A stretch of 64,000 bases of DNA from Lingula anatina (lineage: Eukaryota; Brachiopoda; Lingulata; Lingulida; Lingulidae), in the NCBI RefSeq assembly GCF_001039355.2, contig NW_019774269.1, forward strand, positions 384,604-448,603, in the 5' to 3' direction. Position 1 is the stretch's first letter. The number at the start of each line of letters is the position of its first letter. Below, piece after piece: positions 1 to 12,700 of this stretch. A model generated the notes under the pieces. The model was not told the origin of the DNA. It saw nothing but the letters and a program-made list of their open reading frames with translations, and ran no database searches. Position numbers and translations under genes: made by a program.

Positions 1-314
1 ATATGCTGTGTCCTTCATCTGTTGCGTTAGTCTGCATTTTGCTGTACCAGTACGTGCTGGGAATTTTAATAATCTGTGCGTACAATTTATAAAGGTCTGG
101 TTACGTTCCTGGTATGATACTGGCGATAGTGTCTTTTCAATTTAATAGACGATGCTTGACCTCTGTGGAAATCACAGTGAAACATGAGATTTAAGGGGGC
201 ACTAGTAGAGCGAGAAATCAGCACTCCCATCACAGTTCTTACACTGCGCTGGTATAGAGATTGTAACACTAGACGTCATCATCACGCACTGCTGCCAAAA
301 CTGCTCTGCCCAAA
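1..314 (+). promoter_or_regulatory. Upstream region of P1, conserved with P2
   Basis: Roughly bases 110-314 are nearly identical to the reverse complement of the sequence upstream of P2 (14563-14760). Both contain the block TTTAAGGGGGCACTAGTAG, a TATAGA-containing block (249-267) and GACGTCATCATCACG. The gene starts with the good context CAAAATGGCC. Which bases act as core promoter is inference. Confidence 0.55.
235..267 (+). promoter_or_regulatory. Shared proximal upstream motif (P1)
   Basis: The block ending CTGGTATAGAGATTGTAAC lies about 50-80 bases before the ATG. Close versions occur at the same place upstream of P2, P3, P5 and P6. It contains a TATA-like core. Conservation exceeds that of the DNA just around it, so a core-promoter role is plausible but unproven. 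Confidence 0.5.
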
Positions 315-3300
315 ATGGCCAACGTCGAGCAGAGTTTAATCGCTTTTTTCTCCAATCTTGTTCAGCCTACTGTTTTGATATTCGTGGTAGTGTTGTTGTT
401 AAGTCTGTGGATTCTGTCGTCGAGGAATCCTCGGGTGAACTGGCCGCCCGGACCTCTCTGTTTCCCCGTGGTGGGGTGTCTCCCACAGATGATGATCAGC
501 GGTAGGAGACGACAACCGACGGATCTTCTTACATGGTATGATACATACGGAGATATCATGCACGTCAAACTTGGTGAACAACACATGATAATGCTGGGTA
601 CTTATGAGCTAATCCAAGAGGCTTTCGTGAAGAACGCAACCACAGTCAGCGGTAGACCTACTTGGATATATCTTTTAAGATATACAGGGTTACCACTTAA
701 TATGGAATATTATTTTTTGTCGAGAAAATGTTCTACAAAATATTAAATTTCTCTCCAACTATTTTAAATCCAAAACTGAGGTGTCACTCTATGTGTAGCC
801 AGGTGTGTTACCTAATTACCATGCAACTTTCGAAACAATTAATGTAAGCAGTTGCATGTTCTGTGGTCAGAAATGTGAGGGGTGGTCTTTTCGGCAATTT
901 CTGCCCTTGTATAAAAGCGCATGGGTTTGGTCAATCTTTGGAGTGTATTTAGAGAAGCAACAAAGGGATCGCTCTGAAACTTGTCAGTTACCTTAGAGAA
1001 GATATAGTTCGACAGCTAAGCAACGCAGCTTACTATGGGATTCTTGCTCTCAGAGAAAATGGCTAGAAACGGATAGCCATTGCCAGACAATTCAACATTT
1101 TTCAGGAACCGTTAATAAAGTCCTCCAAACAAATGCTACAACAGGGGCACCTACACCAATACTTCCACCAGNTGTATAGTCGGGAGGGACGGTAATGTAG
1201 TGATTTGAAAATTTCCAAATAGTATTGTCTATGCTAACAAATAGGCACATAGAAAATGCGCACAATAGCGAAGCAACTTTGTTTTAGTGAGTTGACACAC
1301 TTGAAAGAGGCAAGAAAAAACGATATACTGGTATCTTTCTAGAATATTTTGGCTCATTATCTGGGTCTTGTGGCATGTTTGAGTAGAATCCCGCAAGGGT
1401 TAATTTCTTCAGTGTACCCATAGGATAAAAAATAAAATACAGACTACCAGCTGTCAAATTTAAAGTGACCTTCCATTCAACTTGGTTAAATTTAATCTGC
1501 AGGGGCTGGAGTTATATTTAAATCCGGGCACGAATGGAAAGAGCTCAGGAGATTCACACTCTCGTCTCTGCGAGATCTCGGCCTCGGGAGAAAAAGTTTA
1601 CAAGAGAGAATTCAGGATGAGGCAAGGTACTTGGTGCAAAACATTGAAAATGAAAATGGAAAGACTTTTTCTCCAAAGGAAAAGATTGGGAACGCCGTCA
1701 GCAACATTATTTCTACCATTGTGTTTGGAGCTAGGTAAGCGAAAACCTTTCCACATATTCGTAGTGTCCAGTCATTACATATGGATAAAGACAGTTTTTA
1801 CCTTTTATTGTATATGAACTCATATGAGTGGGTTTGACTAAACTACTCGAAAAAGATGTTAAACCAGAGGCAAAAATTAAGGCTGAAAGGTAGTTGACGT
1901 TGGTTTATGTAAGCATAACATTGATAGATATATTTATGGATAAAGAGAGTTCTAGCTGCCTTTCATTGTACAGACATGACATTTAATATGGGATATTTCA
2001 GTTTCAAAGGTATACCTTGGTAAAAATGCGTTCTTTTTTCAAAAAACTCAAATCTCATATAAAATATCGGCCTAAAGATGTGTTAAGTCAGGTGTGTCGC
2101 TACCAATTAACTGACTACTATGTCTGTTGCATTGTGTTATATGCAGTAATTTAATTGGGCAGTGCTCCTTTGGGCCAGCCAAATCATGCCTTAGGCGAAG
2201 CATGGTTCTGTTTAAAAAAGTATCCATATGTCGGTAACTGCTGGATCTAAGAATTTGAATTTTTGCATGCAAGCGGCCAGTTTTGCAGTGCGTAAAATGA
2301 GTTAAGCATTATTTTACAAAATTGTTGATTTATGGCAAAATGGAGCGAAAAAGACAGACATTGCTAGACAAATAATTGTGTCACACGGAATGGTCCGTAC
2401 ATTTTTATAGAGTTATGCCAAATCTGATGTACCTACACAGAGGCCACGCCCAATGTATCGAAATCTTAGCACTGGGATACAGGAATCACTGTCCTTCCGG
2501 ATATTCTGCTGCAACTAAACAAAACCCACCCAGTCCGTTCAGAATGAGGGGTAAATTGTCACCAAAACGAGTTTTTCAAGGCTCTTAGGAAACACAAAAC
2601 TGGTTACAGCAGGTGAGGATACCAGACAACCTCTGAAGAAGCCTCTGTAAACAGCAAAACAGCGTCGTCTGTACTAGTATCTCTAATGAATTGGGGACAA
2701 TGACCGTTTCTGGGTAGAAGGATGAGATTCCTGGTTCACACAGAGTGCTTTTAACAGAAACAAAGAAATGAGCAGCTACCTTGGTCATCAAAATCGCCAT
2801 TTTTGAACCACATAGACAATATGTAAGTAGGTCATTGCTCGCCGATTCAACGACCTGTATGTCCTACAACAAAACTAATCCAAATTGAACACGTTTTGAC
2901 CGTTGCCTGGAGTTTTATTTCAGATTAAACTCTAAAAACCTATCCCAGGGAATGCCTTGCCTCTAGAAAGCTCTGGTAGCGGCCAGATGAAGTCAGGCAT
3001 AACAGCGACTGTTGCTGTGACATAAGGGTCCATGTGGGGCGTGTAACTCTTTTAAAGACGATAATTTGGAAAATATGGAGATCCAAAATATCGCTTCCAA
3101 TAGTTGTCGTATGACTAAGAATAGGCAATGTATTTTTGTTTGCTTCACTGGTGAATTCAATTAATGAACTGAGGTCACAATGACATCAAAGAGATTAATA
3201 AAAGTTATTAAAACACGATTACTCAGCAAAACAGGAAATAAACTGATGAATTATGATTTGGAAAAAATATTCCATATAAATGTCAAGTCTGTATATGAAC

Positions 3301-5724
3301 ACAAACGAGTGGATTTGCTTAAAATACTTTAAAACGATGTTAAACCTGGGGCAAAATGTTGGGCTGAAAGGTAGCTGACGTTGGTTAAGGCAACCATAAT
3401 ATTGATAGATTTTTTGCAGGAGGCATTCCAAAGTACGAGAAACCATCGAGCAATTATTACTTTTATTTTAAACAAATTACTCCACCGTGTTGAAATGTCT
3501 CAATAATTTTATGTATATTATCTTAATAATTCAAATAGCTACAGTTCAGTTATACTTTGTATTTGAAAAGTGACCTTTTGCTCAAAATAATTCTAGATAT
3601 GACTATAGAGAAACCCCAGAAATGCTGTCGGTTTTAGAACAATCTGTGAGAATTGGCCAGGGATCACTGACCCTAACTGACTTGGCGCGTTTCTTTTTAC
3701 CGGTATAAAATTGAATGATTTGTTACATTTATCTTTGTAAAGGTTTTAATTTAAATATTTATATTGTCACAAAATGTTACATTTTGTCGTTAGAAGTTAT
3801 TTTGTTTCAACTTTCATTCACGATTTGAGCATTGTAATTATATTAAAAATTTATATAAAAAATTAATTTTGCTTAGATTAATCTCTTCCAGGTAGAAAAG
3901 ATATTGGCTCTTAGTGACAAGTTTTATAGTTTGGTACGACAAGAAGTCGAAAGACACCGCCAGTCCTTTGATCCAACTGACATCCGGGACTTCGTTGACC
4001 TCTTCATAAAGGTCATCCAAGATGGACATGATCCCGAGGTCTACACAGGTCTGTGTCAAAGAACCTGAACATCCAACCATCGCTTATTTTAATTTAAGAG
4101 ACGATTGTTAAAACACTTGGGCGAAATAACCCGATCAACTAATCGATAAGTAGCAGTCACCTAGCTACTTTAATTGTGTAAATGAATACACGAGTACAAT
4201 CAGACATACACATCCGAGCAAGTGGTTTAGTTAATTTGGTCGTGTGTAAGAGTTCACTAACACCCACCTCGACCTCCTTAAAATATTTAATTGATATGAA
4301 TTTCAGAATGGAACGTTTTCCGCATCATTGTTGATCTTTGTTTGGCCGGAACGGAAACAACAGCTAATACTTTGAGATGGTCCCTGGTTCATATGGTAAA
4401 TCATCCGGACGTTCAGAAGATGGTGCAGCATGAAATTGATCAGGTAACAACGTAAACAGCGTAACGACGGAAAAATGAGAGCTGGAGAGCAAGATAACCA
4501 GTAGAGGAGTTGGCTTCCTATTATATTATCCAACTGAGAAAATTCTATCCAAGCAATAAATCATGATACCGGCGAAAGTACGATCTATCGGGTATGGTAA
4601 TTTTTGATAAATATTTTTATTTTAAGGTCATAGGTCAAGGTCGTGTGGCCAATATGGAGGACAAGGCCAGGATGCCGTTCACGGAAGCAACCATACTGGA
4701 GGTCCTTCGTATGTCCCCTGTTGGTCAGTGAATTTTGCTATTCCACCAAAATAATAAAAAGAATATTCATTACAAAAATAGTGCATTACAAAGAAACGTG
4801 TTTGTAATAAAAATCTTGTTTGAAAAAGTACAGTTATTCGCATAATTAAGAAATTTAAGCATGCACAATGAGCCGAGTGCGTCTGGCGCCTTTGTGATAA
4901 AATAAAACTTTCCAGGTATTTCACCTGCAAAAGATCCATTATTCGTTTGTTTAAGTTAAAACATCTATTTTCTTCCATGCCATCAGCCCCCCTTGGAGCT
5001 CCCCATGCCACCAGTGAAACTACAAATTTGGCCGGATACACTATCCCCAAGGACACCATGATTGTGGCGGATTTCTACCGGATTCTTCACGATGAAAATA
5101 ACTTCCAGGATCCTTACAAGTTCAAACCAGAAAGATGGCTGGATGGCCATGGTAAAGTGGTCAAGTCGGACAAAATGATACCGTTTTCCATAGGTACGTT
5201 GCTTTACGTTAGACCTTGTATAATCGCACATCAGCAACGATGTTGCAATCACTCAAGAATTGTGTAGATGTGCTGCCAAAGTGCACATGTATAGTTGTAG
5301 CAGTCGGAGACCGAAAGACAACGAGCAAGTCATCCCCTGTTGAGGGGGATGCAGGGGGTCGAAGTAATCCCCAAAGTCCGGTGTCATTCCTGAAATAAAT
5401 TAGTTTCATTTCATTCGAAGTATTCACGTTGTCTACCTTCACCAAGTAGAATTAGTGTAAAAAAGTTAATGTAAAAGTACGAAATGCTTATATCATTTTA
5501 CTTTATTTAATCATTTTTATTTATTTAATTCATTTTTTTCAGGACCCCGTGTTTGCTTGGGAAAGGGACTGGCTGAAATGGAATTATTCATTTTCTTGAC
5601 CACGTTGCTTCAGAATTTTACCTTCAAGATACCAGATGGCGAGAAACCACCCGATGGAGTTGAAGGTTCCTACGCTGACACTTTTGCACCACACGTCTAT
5701 AACGTGTGCGCCGTTAGAAGTTAG
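315..5724 (+). CDS. CYP2-clan cytochrome P450, copy P1 (possibly disabled by a damaged exon 1 end)
   Basis: Microsomal haem-thiolate monooxygenase family. Exons read by eye: 1 from 315 to about 675, 2 1503-1734, 3 3597-3702, 4 3892-4048, 5 4307-4443, 6 4627-4723, 7 4987-5193, 8 5543-5724. Visible landmarks: hydrophobic anchor near residues 18-34, PPGP hinge, C-helix WKELR, I-helix AGTETT, K-helix EVLR, PERW, and haem loop FSIGPRVCLG, whose Cys is the axial ligand. Exons 2-8 are open, in frame, and match P2 in length and phase. The odd point is exon 1: after TWIYLLR the conserved QIVGKD codons and the GT donor seen in all other copies are absent, and the reading frame runs on to a stop at 744-746. 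The nearest GT (after ACAGG near 688) would be in the wrong phase. It may be a young pseudogene or use an unseen donor. It is the only + strand copy and is convergent with P2. Confidence 0.82.
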
Positions 5725-6450
5725 AAAGTGTGCGCCGTTAGACGTTAGATTGAAGACGTACAGCTCAAACATACATGCAAAACAGCATTCATTATATTTA
5801 AAGATGCATATTGAGGCAGTACTTATTATATAATTTGCCTCTTGATTTCTTCCCTTGTGATATGAACACTGAATGGAATGTATACGTTGAAAACACTATG
5901 CATATTGGCTTGCAGTCAGGAGGCCATATTCTATACCTACTTTTTAAAACAGACTTTCGAAAAGACTGTCATTTATCGTTTCCATTCTTATGTAGGGCAT
6001 CTGGAGGAATTTTTAAATGCTGTCTCGTTCCCATCACTATTCCCTTAAAGTAAGGGTACACCCCTAATTGTTGGCCTTTGCCAAAGTTTCTTTAAAGGTG
6101 GTTTATTTTATCTACTTGCGTTACCTATTCATATCAGACCTTCGGAATTGAAGCGCAAGTCAACCTTATGAATCGGCAATTTTCAATCTTTATCGTCAAA
6201 CAAGGTAATGATAATACTAGTATCAAATATTGTAGTTAATAGGTTTTGAGTTGATTGGTATGATATGTGTGCATATGTGTGCATGAAAGAAGAAAGTGAG
6301 GGATAAATAGGAAGAAGTGAATAGCATTGTATTGTAGATTGTAAGTTGCATTTCTTAAGTTTAATTTTAAAAAATTATAATAATATCAAACATTAGCAAT
6401 TTTCATTATTATTACATTTTCTATGTTGAAAGTAAGCTGTAGTAACACTA

Positions 6451-6719
6451 CAGGGGCGGATCCAGGATTATTTGAAGGGGGGTCCGCGGATGGGAAGCCG
6501 ACCCTCCCTCTCCACCCCCACCCCCTTTGGCGTGGGGCCCGGGGCCCGCTGAAGGTCCTTGAAAATTTTTGATGTTTTAGAGGACGAACGGTGCCATTTG
6601 GTTTAGAAGTATGATTCAGCTATTCAAAATTCTAATTTCAAGAGGTGTGAATTTTTTGGGAAATGGAAAGGGGGGGGGGGGGTTAGGCCCCCCTTACCCT
6701 CCCTCTAAATCCGCCACTG
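6451..6719. mobile_element. MITE, hAT-like ends
   Basis: Starts CAGGGGCGGATCCAG and ends CTAAATCCGCCACTG, which are imperfect inverted repeats. The interior is non-coding and contains a G tract near 6670-6682. No clear target duplication is visible. Such ends are typical of non-autonomous hAT elements. Confidence 0.6.
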
Positions 6720-7752
6720 CAGTGTTTTTATTTTCAGTGGTAGAAATGTTTGTCAAGTCAGTAGGCTATCATGGACCGACAGACCTTCTTTCTCGATGTT
6801 ACAGTGATCGATTTCTTTAATAAAATCAAACTTATTCTGTATTTTTGTTTTTTTAAATCCTTAATTTTATTATCAGGTTGAAGGTGATAACTGTTTTATT
6901 AACTGTGGAACCCAAAACTAGATATCTGTATGAAATTTCGTGGTTTTCTCTCTTCGTTTCCACCATAAATTTGCGGAATAAGGGCAAATATCTCCACATA
7001 AGTCAACAGTAGACTTCACTGTTTGTTCCCTGCGAGGAAGTGCCTGGCATGAGCACTACTCTCTACCAGGACCGCAGTTATTCTTCGGTGGACATTTTGC
7101 TGAGGCGTCACCGTACAGAGATTGCCTATCTATTTAACCAGAGATATATCTGTGAATATGTAATGAAAAATCAATCCGTTGCCCTGATAGAGGGTACATG
7201 AGCATATAGTTGGGGCCGTTAAGACCAGCTGCGCTGCCGAGGATGCAACCGAAGGCAGCCACCGACCTCCCGCTTTAGATGTCCCCTCTATTTTTTTCCG
7301 TTTCCCCAACTTCATCAAATCTAGTTAACAGAGTGATCAATCTAACTTGTGGCACGTATAGACCTAAATTTGCCAGGCCAGGTGCTTAGGCCTCATTGAA
7401 CTATTTTAATTAAATTAAAACAACTTACGCAATTTCAAAATTATTTCAGGTTTTGCGGTAAGCGTAATTTTAAATCGTTTATGTACCTGTATGCGTGGCG
7501 AATAACTCTCACGTGACTAAGGAAACTCGAAAATCTATGCATTTGAACTCTTATTTGCGTTTTTTATATGCTCTATACCGTATGGACTAAAGATGTATTC
7601 ATAGATAACTGTGAAACAGCGGTCAGTTAGCGAATTAATTACGTTAAGAGAGATTCAGATCTTTATATCACTTCTCACCTCCTCAAGTTGCACACTTCTG
7701 AAAGGGGCAGCCAGCCTCGCCGGCGACAGAGCTGGGCATAAGGTAAGATTAA

Positions 7753-8089
7753 AGGGATAATAACTCTTCGTTTTGGCCAAAAAATGAGTTTTCCTGGAGT
7801 AAACAACAATTTTCCCATACTTACCAATGGTTAATGAATCCATTTTTACATTCAAAGTTAGTCCCTGGTTTTTTTCTAAAAAGTTTGGTTTTTTGTTAAA
7901 ATCTCTTAAGAGATTATAACAGAGTATAGCCATCAATGGAGGTCACGTGGTCTAAAGACAAGCTCAGATATCAGAATAATAGCTATAACTGCTGTTTTCG
8001 TCGTAAAACAGAATATATTATATTTCTTTGAGTTATTCACAATTTTTTTATTGTGAAATACAGATTTCATACGAAGAGTTATTATCCCT
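7753..8089. mobile_element. TTAA-flanked MITE, copy 1 (piggyBac-like)
   Basis: Inverted ends of the form AGGGATAATAACTCTTCGT, flanked on both sides by TTAA (7749-7752 and 8090-8093). The paralogous flank near 19255 lacks the insertion. The interior is non-coding. TTAA duplication is the hallmark of the piggyBac superfamily. Confidence 0.72.
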
Positions 8090-9759
8090 TTAATCTGCAA
8101 GTCTACAAGTAACGCAGCCCTGAAGTCACACACCGCTGTGACAGGAATTCTAGTCCCAGGAACAGTAGTCCTGGATCCCATATGGTTATTTAATAACGTC
8201 AGGATGTCATTTTGTTTAGTAAAAAGTATCCAGTCAGTGTATGGCGGCGAATGTTACCTGTGCACAGTAATGGGAAACGTACGACTGCATCTAGAAGACT
8301 GTCACTCTCGTAATATCGTCATTAAAGGAAAACAAAAACAGTGACAGAGATGAATGGTGGTTGCATCCTTCAGAATACTTGTCCAACTATTGATTTACGT
8401 ATCAAAGCACACAAAGTAGGTGTTTAATACGTGAATATCAATCTTTGAAAAATGTACTCTTTTTGCTAGGTCTGGAAGTTAATGAGCAACGCGGGCACGT
8501 GCTGTAAATGCGCTATTCACCGATGCCGTCTCATAGATGAGGCTGAGCTGTTAGATTGAGCTTTCATTATTTACCTGTAAGATAAGCATACCTGATGTAA
8601 ACAAGCTATGGTCTAATTTGGTAGATGTTGAAAACCATAAGTTTAAACCTTTAGCTGTAGTCTCTGCCAGTATTCCAATCGTTGACACTGATACAATATT
8701 GTGTTTTTGCACAAACTGGAGTCAAGAATCGCGCCAGGTAGCAAGCCCGCATTTGTAAATCGTAAAGTTCAAACTAGCCCCGTTTTGAACTACAGGTATG
8801 AATATAATTCAGAGGTATAGATTTCACTGTTATTTTAAAAAAAGGGGGAAAATCACATTTACATAAAATTTAAGATTAACATGAAGATCGAATTGAGTTC
8901 GAAACAAAACACATGCATTGAAAATTTAGTTAAAGTACATGTAATAGGAATAAAGTGTTTAGGATTCGCTCAGGCTTGCATTTTGGTATTTTAGTTGGAT
9001 TGGTTAAAAGTTATTTCAGCTAGTCATTTTTTTGTCTCGACGAAAGGTGTACATATATAGTTACATTCGTCACTTTTCTTCCGTGACAAGGTTTGCTTTT
9101 ACCAGGACATCAACATACGATACGACAAGAACTATAATTCTGAGTGTCCTCCAACTTAGATGTTACAGTCACAATACTAAAAGTGCTATTATGATAAAAA
9201 TGAGACATATCAATAAAATTAAAGTTGCTTTTAAACAATAAAAGCTTGCTACATGCGAACAACGCACCATGTATCAATCAGTTTTTATTCGTATAGATCC
9301 CAGTATTCTCATTGGCAATATTTAATCTTTAAACTTAAAATTATTAATATTATATTATGATTATTAATAAGCTATTAATCTTTTATTTTATAACTAAGTT
9401 TTAATTTGTCATTTTAAATATTTATTAATTCTAATATTTATTTATTTTAAATTGTAATTTTACAGCTCTTTAATTAAAAACAATTACACGGTACAATGAA
9501 ATTTTAATGGAATCCGCCATGTAAGAATAAATGATTAATTATCATTACTATTATCATAACGTAAATGTAAAATCACAAGCAGGGTCTCAACCGCATTTTG
9601 ACTTTGAGTTCGAAATTATTGCATAGATGATAGGCATAAGCAGTTGTAAAGCAGCCCTTTAAAGTGGCGTGTAAAATGTTTTGTCAGAAGAAAATAAACA
9701 ATAAACAAGTGTATAGCACAATAAACGGCGCTTTCTCGTTTTGGCCCGTTTTCTTCATT

Positions 9760-12700
9760 TTAACGTCTCACGGCGCACACGTTGTAGCTGTATGGTGTGA
9801 AAGTGGACGCGTTAAAACCCTCCACTCCATCGGGTGGTTTCTCGCCCTCTGGTACCTTGAAGGTAAAATTCTGAAGCAACGTGGTGAAGAAAATGAACGA
9901 TTCCATTTCAGCCAGACCCTTGCCCAGACAAACACGGGGTCCTGAAATACACATATTCTGTGTAAAATTTGGTGAACAGTATATGCAAAGCTTACTTTTA
10001 CGTGAACTTTTCCATACTAGATATAATAATAATAATAATAATGATAATAACCTGCAACACATGTTCACTGGGGCAGTCTCAGGGTGATGGAAGATGTCCG
10101 AAGTGTAGCTTTCAATGCATGTCTAGATTTTTTTACGTCAAAAATAAGTGTACTTGATGGGATGCTTAACAACTGTACACGTTATTTCAACAACTGAACT
10201 TCTAATGAAAAATACCTCACATGTACCTATAGAAAACGGTATCATTTTGTCCGACTTGACCACTTTACCATCATCATCCAACCATCTTTCTGGTATGAAC
10301 TTGTAAGGATCCTCGAAGTTATTCTTATCGTGGAGAACCCGGTACAAATCTCCCAGTATTATGGTGCCCTTGGGAATGGTGTATCCGGCCAAGTTGGTTG
10401 TTTCACTGGTGGCATGGGGCGCACCCAGCGGAGCTGATGACATGTAAGAAAAAAAAAAAAGATATTTCATATCAAACTGGTTTAATTGACACAGAGGGAG
10501 GGACGGGCAGAGTGAGAAAGGTATACAGAATTTACATTTAATATGGAATGTTTTATTTTAAAAGGTATGTCTAGGGTAAATGTGTTATTTATTTTTAAAA
10601 CGTGTCTCCAACGAAATATGTAACTAGAGAAATGTGTAGTCAGGTGTGTGGGTACCAATTAACTAAATAAAGCCAACCTAACTACTAACACAGGGGCGGA
10701 TCCAGAGCTATTTTCTGACAGTCTTCCAAATTATCTTTGTTGATCAATCCTCCAATTTTGACCGTCTTCCAACAGAAAAAATTACATACCTATCTATGTA
10801 AACTTGAAAATCTGACCGTCTTCTGGAAGACCCAGAAGACGGCCTAAATCCGCCCCTGTAACAGGCATACCCAACTACCAGACTCGGCACATAAGGATCC
10901 TGAATTAACCGGTATATCGGACCACACTACTCGCATTTCGGAGTATCATACCCCAGAACAAATTTTGTAGAACGACCGCGGGCTCATCCTGTCGGTGTTC
11001 TGACTGATACTCCGAAATGCGATCTGACACACACATTGAAAACGGGTAGTGTGGTGCGATATACCGGTTAATTCAGGATCCTTATGTGCCGAGTCTGGTA
11101 GTTGGGTAGGCCTGACTAAGGTACAGAGGTACTAAGGTTCCCTGTGCCTGTACCCCTGTACGTGTTTCACGTCAGGCATTAACTTTAAATCAGGAAATGT
11201 CCCATGAAATAGGACAATCTCGCATAACTTTTCTTTTCATTCAATTTTAAATCACACACAAAACTTGGTTGTTGTTGTTATATTGTTGATAAATCGATCA
11301 GTTTATTGGTAGTTATTTTCAAATTTAAGGAATACATTGTGAGTTTAACTTAAAATAAAATTTACTGACCAACGGGGGACATACGAAAGACCTCCAAGAT
11401 GGTTGCTTCAGTGAACGGCATCCTGGCCTTGTCCTCCATCTTGGCAACACGACCTTGACCTATGACCTTAAATTAAACACATTAAATCTTATCGACCAGT
11501 AAATATAAAATCGATAAGAACCACGTACATTTTGTAACATTGTGTATTTTTTACAAGCACAAAATTGTTGCGATAAAAAGAAAAAATCTCACTCTCTCTT
11601 GTACTCAGTTTTACATCGTTACCTGATCAATTTCCTGCTGCACCTTCTTCTGAACGTCCGGCCGTTTCATTAAATGAACCAGGGACCATCTCAAGGTATT
11701 TGCTGTTGTGTCAGTTCCAGCCAAATATAGATCAACAATGATGCGGAATACGTTCCATTCTGAAAGTTATGATTGAATTTGATTATGATTGCATAATTGA
11801 ATTTGTTTCGTATTCATTTTACAGCTGCATTAGTGAAACCATGTGCTCGCCTGTTTGCACGCTTGTACATCTATATACGATCAGTCGACCATAACCGGTG
11901 TAACGTGACAGAGAGTCCCTCATGATAGAGAGTCTACTTTCCATTCATTTGTACAGGTGAGCCTCGCCCTAGATTTTGACCCACTTAGGTCAGGCTAACC
12001 CTAACTATTATAACTACATGGAGGGCGGACTTTCTGTTACACAGACCCTCAGTTTCGTTACACAGGTCGTACCAGTACGATGATCAGTCACAGATGGTCG
12101 GAAACTATAGATTAGTTATCGGGTGATACGCGGTGTGCAAAACGTTTTGAAGAAAAATAACAATCCCGTTATTACATCTCACCAAAGCCGTGAACGGGCC
12201 CTTTGCCTGTGATATACTGTACCTGTGTAGATCTCGGGATCTTGCTTCTCTTGGGTGACCTTTATGAAGAGGTCAATAAAGTCCCGGATGTCAGTTGGAT
12301 CAAAAGACTGGCGGTGTCGTTCGACTTCTTGTCGTATCAAACTATATAGCTTGTCAATGAGAGCCATTATCTTCTTTATCTATTATAGAAATCTATATTT
12401 CGTGGGTTCCAAAACATTCTTATGGTATATGAAATACATTTCTGATAAATTAAATGAATTGATATACATTTACAAGTAAATCAACTAATAACGACAAAAT
12501 GTAACACGACACAATTATTAGGAAATAAATGTTCTTTGTAATAAGTGGTGAAGAAATTAATTTTACCGGCAACAAGAAACGCGCCATGTTGGTAAAGAAC
12601 AGAGGCCCTTGGCCAATTCTCATGGCTTGCTCCAAAACTGGCAGCATTTCTGGGGTGTCATTATAGTCATATCTGAAATAGTTTCAACCAAAATGTTTCA

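Larger units (their letters stand above)
5725..9759. other. Convergent intergenic region between P1 and P2
   Basis: I see no conserved coding sequence here. It holds a hAT-like MITE (6451-6719) and a TTAA-flanked MITE (7753-8089). Bases from about 7600 to 9750 align in patches with 19100-21040, the 3' flank of P3; for example the phrase GAAGTTAATGAGCAACGCG occurs near 8476 and 19637. Bases 9300-9480 are very AT-rich. Confidence 0.6.

Noticed and set aside
4627-4660. AGGTCAAGGTCG as a receptor site upstream of P1
   Set aside because: It is the conserved coding sequence for IGQGRV in exon 6 and occurs in every copy.
7590-7760. Possible exon with GTAAGA donor, repeated at 19115-19260
   Set aside because: The two paralogous copies do not keep a common reading frame, so coding is unlikely.
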